From UBA9732 sp963621975 (GTDB lineage Bacteria; Spirochaetota; Spirochaetia; Sphaerochaetales; Sphaerochaetaceae), in contig CAVFGI010000016.1 of NCBI GenBank assembly GCA_963621975.1, positions 1 through 43,942 on the forward strand: 43,942 nt of DNA, given 5' to 3'. The notes under the pieces were generated by a model that was given only the letters and a program-made list of their open reading frames with translations, was not told the DNA's origin and searched no databases. The position numbers were made by a program, and so were the translations under genes. Shown here piece by piece: positions 23,761 through 30,544 of this stretch (the stretch's first letter is position 1; each line of letters begins with the position of its first letter).

Positions 23761-23781
23761 CCCGGCTAACCCGGCTAACCC
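23756..23781. repeat. 9-bp tandem repeat triplicating the stop codon
   Basis: GCTAACCCG occurs at 23756 and 23765, and a partial third copy starts at 23774. Because the period is nine, the TAA of the DksA-like gene (23758-23760) recurs in frame at 23767-23769 and 23776-23778. Confidence 0.9.
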
Positions 23782-23820
23782 TTTAGAAAAAATCTTCATG
23801 AGCAACATGGGGTTCAAGGT

Positions 23821-23843
23821 AAAATAGAACTATTTTGTAAGTC
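23821..23843. repeat. Relative of the inverted repeat at 81-132
   Basis: AAAATAGAAC followed by TATTTTGTAAGTC joins the left arm and the right-arm continuation seen at 81-132, as if the middle had been deleted. AAAATAG-AA-CTATTTT is itself palindromic. It lies between the convergent dksA-like and ABC permease genes. Confidence 0.6.
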
Positions 23844-23858
23844 TTTTTCAAACAACAA

Positions 23859-24809
23859 TTAGCGTTTGTCCTTATCAATACTTGAAAGACATATAAGAGC
23901 AATGATTGCAAAGAGAATAGCAAACACAAGAAGAGCGCCCCAGAGGTCCTTGATATTCTCTACTGTTGTTGCATACTCTAGATTTTGACTTTCTTGTCCC
24001 ATTCTCATGCAAAAATCGTCAACTTTATTTTGACTTTCCATTGCAACCACAAGGTCCTTAATTGGAGTATCGCCCTCATATTCAACATTTTCGAATTGCT
24101 TGAGCATTTTCCATACAGATGTCATTGGAAGAGCATTGTAACCAACAACAGCACATAGAGCACACATCCCAACTCTTGCAATTGTTAAGTAGGAAATTAA
24201 AGTTGCCATTCCTTCTGGAAGTGAGAATACTGCACCTGAGAACAAAAGCTCAAAAATAAGTACAAATGGCATAATTGTCATTGCAGCTGTTGTTGTTTTT
24301 GAGATGGCTGAGATTACAAGGGCAAGCATGTCAGCAGAGAAGGTAATAAGAAACAATGTTACCAATAAATCCAAACCAAGTAATGGTAAAACCGTACCGT
24401 AAAGTGGCAATTTAATTCTGGTTAGATATAGTACTCCAGTTGTAACAAAAGCTTGGCAAAAACAGAGAAAAGCCTGATAAACAACGTGAGCAGAAATATA
24501 TGCTTTTAAAGACATTCCACACCTGTGCTCGCGTTTAACAATCTCTCTTTCTCTACAAATAACCTGGACAGAATTAAAGAAACCATTCCAAATGCAAATA
24601 CAAGATAGTGCCAATGAACCTTTTAGAGTTCCCTCCATGTTAATTCCAAAAGAACCCTTGATAACATAGGAGACAAGGCCAGCAATTAAAGCCGCCATTG
24701 CAACAACTTTCCAGTCTCCAATATTAATGAACATTCTGAAAAACTTTCCAACATAGATAGGAACCTGTCTAATCCAGCCTCTGTATTGTTTAAAATTCAT
24801 TTTTTTCAT
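23859..24809 (-). CDS. ABC-2 type permease (ABCG-like)
   Basis: This 316-residue membrane protein has about six helices: WKVVAMAALIAGLVSYVI, then LALSCICIWNGFFNSVQVI, then a cytoplasmic CREREIVKREHRCGMSLKAY connecting loop typical of ABCG permeases, then four more. A roughly 75-residue soluble loop (NVEYEGDTPIKDLVVAMESQ and onward) precedes the last helix. Its start overlaps the stop of the ATPase gene (ATGA), so the pair is coupled. Together they form a transporter resembling White/ABCG half-transporters split in two. The substrate is unknown. Confidence 0.85.
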   Translation of the reverse strand: MKKMNFKQYRGWIRQVPIYVGKFFRMFINIGDWKVVAMAALIAGLVSYVIKGSFGINMEGTLKGSLALSCICIWNGFFNSVQVICREREIVKREHRCGMSLKAYISAHVVYQAFLCFCQAFVTTGVLYLTRIKLPLYGTVLPLLGLDLLVTLFLITFSADMLALVISAISKTTTAAMTIMPFVLIFELLFSGAVFSLPEGMATLISYLTIARVGMCALCAVVGYNALPMTSVWKMLKQFENVEYEGDTPIKDLVVAMESQNKVDDFCMRMGQESQNLEYATTVENIKDLWGALLVFAILFAIIALICLSSIDKDKR

Positions 24810-26137
24810 TTGGCTTTCCTCCCTTCTTCAAAGCGTTCCATAAGTTCATCGGCTAGGCCTTCGCCACCTTCTTCTTTTCTGTTAATCATCTTAACTACAT
24901 CTTCCATTTTTTCTTTTCCAAAGAATTGTTTTGCTTCATCAACTGGGCCGTAGAATACCAAACGTCCCGTTCGTTTTTCGTCTTTTGCAATAACAATAAC
25001 ATCGTCAAAAAGCTCTAGAACTCTATCAGGAGAGTGGGTAATGACAATGACAATTTTACCAGTTTTTGAAATGTTATGAAGTCTCTGCATAAGGTCATAG
25101 GCAAGAACTCCATCTAGGCCAGAATCTGGCTCATCTAAAATAAACAGAGAAGGTTTTGTAACAAATTCCATGGAAATTGAGGTTCTCTTCTTTTGTCCTC
25201 CGGACTGTTTTGCTACAACATTATCTTCAATTGGTAGCAGTCCAAAAATATCAAGAGTCTGTTCAATTTCCTCTGTAGCTTCATCTTTTTTCACGCTAGT
25301 AGGAAGTCTAAGCTTTGCATAGTCTGAAACTGTTCTCTTAATGGTGTCATTGTAACGAATAAGATCTTGCTGAGGAACAAATCCAATGTCATGTTGAATC
25401 TCATGGAATTCAGTGTAGACGTTGCGTCCATTTAAGTGTATTTCAGCTTTTGCCGGCTCGTAGCCAGTTATTGCATTTAAAAGGGTAGATTTTCCTGCTC
25501 CAGAGCCACCAAGAAGTAAAACCATTTTTCCTGGTTCAATATTGAAGCGGATATCCTTAAGAATGCATTTTTTCTTTAGACCAAAAGCTTTTGTTTCTAT
25601 TCTTGATTTAATATCAACGCTAAGGCCTTTATCTTTTACTTCAACATTTCCATCTAAATTACTATCGTCTAAATCTTCTTCATCTACAGTTTTGTAAGGC
25701 TGATATTTCTTTGAAAACCCAAAAATCATGGCAGGAATGCCAGCAACAGTTACCCAAAGGAAAGTCCAACTCTTTTTTCTCTTTGCTTGGAATACTGTTA
25801 CAAGATTGTAGTAAGCTTTGATTCTGAAAAAGAGAACACAAATAGCAATAGGAAGAACAATAATGCTCAATACACTTGTAAATTTTTCTGAAAGCTCAAG
25901 AGCTGCAAGAAATTCCCCTATGCCTAAAAGAAGTTCCATAATGAACCATGGAATTCCAATTTCATCTACATCTGCGCATTCTGAAAGTTTGAAGACTCTT
26001 AAAACCGGAACCAATGCCCATTTTTTGTTGACCTTACATTTTTCAAAGATGTGCCACAGTCCTATTGTAAATAGGATGAAATCAAAAAGTTCAACAAAGT
26101 CAAACAAATGAGTATTCATGTAATTTAATATTTGCAT
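24806..26137 (-). CDS. ABCG-like ATPase with N-terminal membrane domain
   Basis: Residues 1-145 form a small membrane domain with about four helices (FDFILFTIGLWHIFEKCKVN, WFIMELLLGIGEFLAALEL, VLSIIVLPIAICVLFF, WTFLWVTVAGIPAMIFG), resembling DUF5684-type signal-peptidase-like segments. Residues 175-400 are an ABCG-class ATPase: Walker A GGSGAGKST, signature QSGGQKKRTSIS, Walker B LFILDEPDSGLDG and H-loop ITHSPD. The tail is acidic/basic. At 443 residues the membrane extension is unusual for a bacterial ATPase subunit. GGGAG precedes the ATG, 13 bases after the rdgB stop. The partner permease follows directly. Confidence 0.88.
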   Translation of the reverse strand: MQILNYMNTHLFDFVELFDFILFTIGLWHIFEKCKVNKKWALVPVLRVFKLSECADVDEIGIPWFIMELLLGIGEFLAALELSEKFTSVLSIIVLPIAICVLFFRIKAYYNLVTVFQAKRKKSWTFLWVTVAGIPAMIFGFSKKYQPYKTVDEEDLDDSNLDGNVEVKDKGLSVDIKSRIETKAFGLKKKCILKDIRFNIEPGKMVLLLGGSGAGKSTLLNAITGYEPAKAEIHLNGRNVYTEFHEIQHDIGFVPQQDLIRYNDTIKRTVSDYAKLRLPTSVKKDEATEEIEQTLDIFGLLPIEDNVVAKQSGGQKKRTSISMEFVTKPSLFILDEPDSGLDGVLAYDLMQRLHNISKTGKIVIVITHSPDRVLELFDDVIVIAKDEKRTGRLVFYGPVDEAKQFFGKEKMEDVVKMINRKEEGGEGLADELMERFEEGRKAK

Positions 26138-26150
26138 AGCTTGTTTCTCC

Positions 26151-26756
26151 CTAGCTAATTAATTTAAGTATTGATCTTGCAGCCTTTCCCCTGTGGCTGT
26201 ATTTATTTTTAGTTTCTTCTAAAAGTAATGCCATTGGACTTTTTGCCTCATTGCAATAAAAAACAGGGTCATATCCAAAACCCTGTTGCCCAATTTCTTC
26301 TTCTAAAATTCTGCCCTCTGTTGTTTCCTGAACACAATAGACAGTCCAGTTATCCCTCAGTAGTACCATTGAGCAAATAAACCTAGCAGTTCTCTTTGAT
26401 TCTTCAAGACCGTTTAACAAGCTAAGAAGAAGCTGATTTCTTTCATGAGTTTCTAATAGAGTAACTCCGTCTTTACTCCCAAATCTAGCTGTTTTAACAC
26501 CAAGAAGGTTTGGAAGAGCATCAACAATAAGACCAGAATCGTCAGATAAGACAGCATAATCACCTAAATTTAGACCTTTTAAGACCTCTTTAAGTGCCTT
26601 TGCTTTGATCATTGCGTTGTCAATAAATGTTTCTCCGTCTTCAATACAGTCAAATTCTAGCCCCAAATCTTGAGGTAAAAGTATTTGATGTCCTGTAAAA
26701 AGATGCTCAATTTCTTTCTTTTTATGTGCGTTTGAGCTAGCAAGAATTATTTTCAT
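26151..26756 (-). CDS. rdgB: XTP/dITP diphosphatase (RdgB/HAM1)
   Basis: This enzyme hydrolyses non-canonical purine triphosphates such as dITP and XTP. Family motifs are present: ILASSNAHKKKEIEHLF at the start, VLSDDSGLIVDALPNLLGVK, TARFICSMVLL and GQQGFGYDPVFYC, with SHRGKAARSIL at the end. At 201 residues it is complete. No Shine-Dalgarno precedes the ATG; a promoter ends 6 bases upstream, so the message may be leaderless. An inverted repeat of 10-bp arms (26742-26751 and 26765-26774) straddles the start codon. Confidence 0.94.
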   Translation of the reverse strand: MKIILASSNAHKKKEIEHLFTGHQILLPQDLGLEFDCIEDGETFIDNAMIKAKALKEVLKGLNLGDYAVLSDDSGLIVDALPNLLGVKTARFGSKDGVTLLETHERNQLLLSLLNGLEESKRTARFICSMVLLRDNWTVYCVQETTEGRILEEEIGQQGFGYDPVFYCNEAKSPMALLLEETKNKYSHRGKAARSILKLIS

Positions 26757-26762
26757 ATTTTG

Positions 26763-26791
26763 AGAATAATTCTTTTATATAAACAATTCAA
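26763..26791 (-). promoter_or_regulatory. Candidate leaderless promoter of rdgB
   Basis: On the minus strand TTGAAT (26791-26786), a 17-base spacer and TATTCT (26768-26763) are followed by 6 bases and the rdgB ATG. The -35 lies at the end of the upstream MBL gene. Confidence 0.45.
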
Positions 26792-27439
26792 TCACAATAG
26801 GTGTTGTTCTTCTCCTATTATTGTGTTTTCTCCATGTCCTGGAAAAACAATTGTTTCTTTTGGTAGGGCAAGAATTCTCTCTAACGATATTTTAATGTCC
26901 TCAAATGAGCCCCCTAGGTCAGTTCTTCCATAACTTCCGCAAAATAGGGTATCGCCAGAGAAAAGGATGCCATTCTTTCCAGCCTCTTTTTCTATCTTTT
27001 CCATATATAAACAAATAGAATCTGCGGTATGTCCTGGTGTGTATAGAACTTGAAAAGGACCCAACTTATCTCTGTCTTTGAGAAGTAAGGTAGCCTTAGG
27101 AATTTCAAATTCTTTTGAGCCAAAACAGGTTCCATTATAGTAGTTGCCTAGTATGTACTTAGCTTGAAGCTGAATATTTTGAGTAGAAATATTTGTCTTT
27201 TCGCTTATTGCAATCACCGCCTCTGGGTGGAGCTTGTGAATGTCATTTAAAGCTCCAACATGGTCAAAATGCCCGTGAGTTAAAATTATATGGGTGAGTG
27301 GTTGTGAAAGGGTTTCTTCAATAACTTTTTGTATAAGAGAAGGGTTCTCCCCAGGATCAATTACTGCAGAGAACCCATCTTTTTCAACTATATAACAGTT
27401 GGTACCAAGGATACCAACTGAAACACATTTAATTTTCAC
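26792..27439 (-). CDS. MBL-fold metallohydrolase (glyoxalase II-like)
   Basis: This metallo-beta-lactamase-fold hydrolase has the metal motif LTHGHFDHVGA near residue 55, a central CLYMEKIEKEAG insert and FSGDTLFCGSYGRTDLGG near residue 165. The terminal motif is FPGHGENTIIGEEQ. These fit the YcbL/GloB-like group that hydrolyses thioesters; the true substrate is uncertain. At 215 residues it is of normal size. It starts at a GTG (27439) directly after the stop of the DbpA-domain gene, with AAGGAT about 11 bases upstream. Confidence 0.9.
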   Translation of the reverse strand: MKIKCVSVGILGTNCYIVEKDGFSAVIDPGENPSLIQKVIEETLSQPLTHIILTHGHFDHVGALNDIHKLHPEAVIAISEKTNISTQNIQLQAKYILGNYYNGTCFGSKEFEIPKATLLLKDRDKLGPFQVLYTPGHTADSICLYMEKIEKEAGKNGILFSGDTLFCGSYGRTDLGGSFEDIKISLERILALPKETIVFPGHGENTIIGEEQHLL

Positions 27440-27943
27440 CTATTCAACATCCTTGTCTTTGCTGTAGTTTATCTTAACTTTACGACCTTTATAAGATTGT
27501 CCATTTATAGCTTCAATGATGCCCTCTGAGGCCTCTTTCTTAATATGAATGAAGGAATAGTTTTGCTTGTAGGCTATTGCTACTATTGCATCGTTAGCAA
27601 TATTTGCTTTCTCACAAATAAACTCTGCAAGTTCTTTTGGAGAACTTTTACTTGATTTACCAACATTAATATAGAAGGAAACTGTGTTTTCTAGAGAACG
27701 AGCAGGGGCCTTCCTTTCTTCTGTTCCTAATTTGTGAAATCTATTAGATTTTCCCTGATCAGTTGAAGTCTCATGACGAGTAATATAGAGATAAGCCAAG
27801 AGATTTCCTCTCATTAAAAGAGGTACATTCTTTTTTATAACCTTTCTCATCTCTTCAATTTCTTTTGGATTATTGTAGAGCTGCATTTCTTTTACTAGCT
27901 CTTTGATTTTTTGTCCTCTGATATCTGCAATGGAATCTGCCAT
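27440..27943 (-). CDS. DbpA RNA-binding-domain protein
   Basis: The C-terminal half (about residues 88-160) matches the DbpA/CsdA C-terminal RNA-binding fold: SFYINVGKSSKSSPKELAEF, VAIAYKQNYSFIHIKKEASE and INGQSYKGRKVKINYSK. The N-terminal half is helical and basic and lacks any helicase motor, so this is a stand-alone RNA-binding protein of 167 residues. Its target may be rRNA, by analogy to DbpA, but that is inference. AAGGAG lies upstream of the ATG at 27943. It is first in a minus-strand run continuing into the MBL hydrolase gene. Confidence 0.8.
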   Translation of the reverse strand: MADSIADIRGQKIKELVKEMQLYNNPKEIEEMRKVIKKNVPLLMRGNLLAYLYITRHETSTDQGKSNRFHKLGTEERKAPARSLENTVSFYINVGKSSKSSPKELAEFICEKANIANDAIVAIAYKQNYSFIHIKKEASEGIIEAINGQSYKGRKVKINYSKDKDVE

Positions 27944-28037
27944 TTTAAAATATGCTCCTTTATGAAGTCTTTTTGTGAAGTGTCTAAACAAGTATACAGT
28001 ATTTTGAATTTTATTTGCAGACTGTTTTTTTCGAATA

Positions 28038-28046
28038 TGTTACAAT
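28038..28046 (+). promoter_or_regulatory. Extended -10 promoter, leaderless configuration
   Basis: TGTTACAAT is a TGn-extended -10 element. It ends 7 bases before the ATG at 28054, so transcription would start at the start codon. No clear -35 is present; TTGCAG at 28015 is spaced 20 bases away. Confidence 0.5.
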
Positions 28047-28053
28047 TTGAGTC

Positions 28054-29166
28054 ATGGCAGGTCTAAACACTGAAATTGAAGCTCTATCCAAGGAGATAGA
28101 GAAAGCACAAGCCAATCTCACTGATTTGCACAGGCAACTTGGAAACACAGCAGCGCCTTGGCATACCAACATAAATTACGTCCCCAGTCAGGCAGCTTTT
28201 GAAGAGCTTTGTGAGCTAGTCAATCAAAAGGACCAAGTGGACGAAAAAATCACTGCCCTTCAAGATGCACTTAAGAGCATGTCCGCAGGTGGCGAACAAA
28301 TGGAGAAAACCAAAATCTCCATGAAGAATCTTGACGCGCGTTTTGAGGTTCTCAAGGCCATGCTTGGAGCTGTTGCAATTGAGGTCCAGTCAGCCGGCAA
28401 TCTTCCTTCTAGATTAGACCGATGTCTCTCTCCAATGCGTGAATATGAAAAAAAAGTTTCAGAATTAGAGTCAAAAATAGAAAAAATGAGCCCTGAGTCT
28501 AGATTTCTAAAACCTTTGTATGAAAAGAAACTTGAAACCTTAAAAAAGAGTCTTGATTCTGTTTTTGCTCAAACCGGTAAGAAATTGTACGATTCCGGAG
28601 ATTTTAGAGAAGTTCCAGGAGAAAGAGCTCAAGAGATTCTTGCAGAGATGGAAGACATTCGTTTGATGAAACGAAACTATAAAAGCACACTTAAAGACCA
28701 AGCCTCTATTGTAGACCAAGCTCAAGGCTCTCTTGTAAGTATGGGAGCATACGGAGAAGAGGGTCGTAGGCTTAGAGCACTTCAGACAGAAGAAAATCAA
28801 ATTATGAATAAGCTTGTTGAAAAGTTTACTCAATATGGCAAGATTTTAGCTGAAGGAATGGAGTTCTGGTATGATGCTGATGCACCAAAAGAGCTTAAGG
28901 AATGTTGTAGTCAAATTTACAATCAAGAAGTCTACATAAAGAAAAAGAAGCATGAACTTTCACATCTTATGATGCAACAAGATATTGAAATACATGAGAT
29001 GAAGCTCTCTCAGCTCTCAGATCAAATAACCCATTTAAATGGTCAAATTATGGCAATAGAAAACCAGAAGGCTGAAGTGCAACAAAAGGTTGATTCAGAG
29101 CTTAAAGCTATATCTGACTTGAAGATGAAACAAAACAATTTATTGAGCCAAGATAAGCTTGTTTAA
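28054..29166 (+). CDS. Coiled-coil protein, unknown function
   Basis: I do not recognise the family. The 370-residue sequence is rich in Glu, Lys, Gln and Leu and is predicted mostly helical. Heptad-like coiled coils occur near residues 2-30, 125-165 and 290-365 (for example QDIEIHEMKLSQLSDQITHL). A short non-helical part near PWHTNINYVPSQAAFEELCE may be a small folded segment. No signal peptide or membrane helix is seen, so it is probably cytoplasmic. It is the first gene of a plus-strand cluster with an MscS channel 46 bases downstream. No Shine-Dalgarno precedes the ATG. Confidence 0.75.
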   Translation: MAGLNTEIEALSKEIEKAQANLTDLHRQLGNTAAPWHTNINYVPSQAAFEELCELVNQKDQVDEKITALQDALKSMSAGGEQMEKTKISMKNLDARFEVLKAMLGAVAIEVQSAGNLPSRLDRCLSPMREYEKKVSELESKIEKMSPESRFLKPLYEKKLETLKKSLDSVFAQTGKKLYDSGDFREVPGERAQEILAEMEDIRLMKRNYKSTLKDQASIVDQAQGSLVSMGAYGEEGRRLRALQTEENQIMNKLVEKFTQYGKILAEGMEFWYDADAPKELKECCSQIYNQEVYIKKKKHELSHLMMQQDIEIHEMKLSQLSDQITHLNGQIMAIENQKAEVQQKVDSELKAISDLKMKQNNLLSQDKLV

Positions 29167-29212
29167 TAGTGATTTAACGCATAGTGTATTATGGAGAAAT
29201 GGAGGAGAGGCA

Positions 29213-30025
29213 GTGCTTGAAGAATTTGGAAACAAGATGGCATATTACTTTGAAAACTCAGGCTTTGAACTTTTAACAGCAATTGTTGCATTCTTTTTTG
29301 GTGTACTAATTATTAAAAACATTCTTCAATTGGTTAAGGTTGGTGTACTGGCTTGCGACATTGATACAGCGTTGGTTCATTTTATTCTGACTATCGTTAA
29401 GTTTGCGTTGTATTTATGCCTGATATTGTACTGTTTATCGGTATTGGGCTTGCCATTATCGGGATTTGTGAGTGCGGTATCGGCACTGACTTTGGCAATT
29501 GGGCTATCTGTGAAGGATTTGATTGGAAGTGTTGCAAATGGCCTTATGCTGGTGACGACACATCCTTTTAAGGAAAACGATTACGTGGAGATTGATGGCG
29601 TTGGTGGGACTGTGAAAGAGTTGACTTTGATGCATACGGTGCTTGCGACTCCAGACAACAAGAAGGTGATGCTGCCTAATTCCAAGGTTTTTAGTGCAAA
29701 TATTGTTAATTATTCGGCTAATGAGTTTAGACGTATTGTGCTTCCGGTTGAGGTGGATTATAACGCGGACTATGAGGCTGTTCAAAAGCTTCTTTTGAAG
29801 GTTGTGAATGCTCATCCTTTGGTGTGCACAGACCCTGCACCTACTGCAAGATATAATTTCAATGGCGATTTTGCTGTTCACTACGATGTTAAATTTTGGT
29901 GTAGAAATGAGGATTACTGGCCTGTTACATGGGATTTGAGTGAACAGCTTTATATGGCTGTATTTAATAACAATATTGATGTTCCGTATCCACAAGTTAC
30001 GGTTAGCTACAGAAAGGAGGACTAG
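29213..30025 (+). CDS. MscS-family mechanosensitive channel
   Basis: This small-conductance channel protein has three membrane helices: ELLTAIVAFFFGVLIIKNIL, VKFALYLCLILYCLSVLGL and the pore helix AVSALTLAIGLSVKDLIGSV. The beta domain follows, with HPFKENDYVEIDGVGGTVKE, the conserved MscS segment, and LPNSKVFSANIVNYSANE. The start is the GTG at 29213, with GGAGG 7 bases upstream; an upstream TTG would add 18 unrelated residues. At 270 residues it is a minimal MscS. It is expected to relieve hypo-osmotic stress. It is followed after 1 base by a small membrane protein gene. Confidence 0.9.
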   Translation: MLEEFGNKMAYYFENSGFELLTAIVAFFFGVLIIKNILQLVKVGVLACDIDTALVHFILTIVKFALYLCLILYCLSVLGLPLSGFVSAVSALTLAIGLSVKDLIGSVANGLMLVTTHPFKENDYVEIDGVGGTVKELTLMHTVLATPDNKKVMLPNSKVFSANIVNYSANEFRRIVLPVEVDYNADYEAVQKLLLKVVNAHPLVCTDPAPTARYNFNGDFAVHYDVKFWCRNEDYWPVTWDLSEQLYMAVFNNNIDVPYPQVTVSYRKED

Positions 30026-30026
30026 A

Positions 30027-30512
30027 ATGAGTGCTTTTGAAAAAATGCTTTCTACTTGTATTATCTGGCTTCTGGTTTACCTTTTAACGCTTTTTGTTAC
30101 TACTAGGACTGGTGTTGGCTCCAATGTCCTCAAACACTCTTTAAAACGGCTTGCAAAAATGCGTAAACTTTGCGCTAAATTTCAGGCTCTTATTATAGCT
30201 AAGTCTTTTAGTATAAAATCTAAGAGTTCTGTTCTCATGTTAAATGAAATTGTCAGATGCCAGAAAAGCTTTTTAAGAATTCTTTCCGTGTATTTGTATG
30301 ACGACAAAACAGACAAGGACGTGAAGGAAGCAAGAGATTATGTTTCTGATATTTCAGATTATTGTAGGCAGGCTTTGATTCTTGCCTCTGAAGGTTCAAA
30401 TTCTGATCTTGATGATTATTTTAAACAAATTGAGGCCCGCATCTCCAGTGCTGAAGTTCACATTAAAAAGGCTTTAGAATACGATATTAAGAATGAAATG
30501 CTGAAGATTTGA
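30027..30512 (+). CDS. Small membrane-anchored helical protein, unknown
   Basis: I do not recognise this 161-residue protein. One N-terminal membrane segment (LSTCIIWLLVYLLTLFVTT) is followed by a basic, helical domain (KHSLKRLAKMRKLCAKFQAL) and a more acidic C-terminal half. A strong AAAGGAGG lies before the ATG at 30027, immediately after the mscS stop, so the two are co-translated. It could be an accessory of the channel or part of a complex with the coiled-coil protein upstream. No enzymatic motif is seen. Confidence 0.7.
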   Translation: MSAFEKMLSTCIIWLLVYLLTLFVTTRTGVGSNVLKHSLKRLAKMRKLCAKFQALIIAKSFSIKSKSSVLMLNEIVRCQKSFLRILSVYLYDDKTDKDVKEARDYVSDISDYCRQALILASEGSNSDLDDYFKQIEARISSAEVHIKKALEYDIKNEMLKI

Positions 30513-30544
30513 AGTTTTGAAATTTAGGGTTTAAGGATAAAAAG

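Noticed and set aside
29504..29995. 163-codon minus-strand ORF opposite mscS
   Set aside because: The plus-strand frame is a clear MscS; the opposite frame has no motif and improbable composition.
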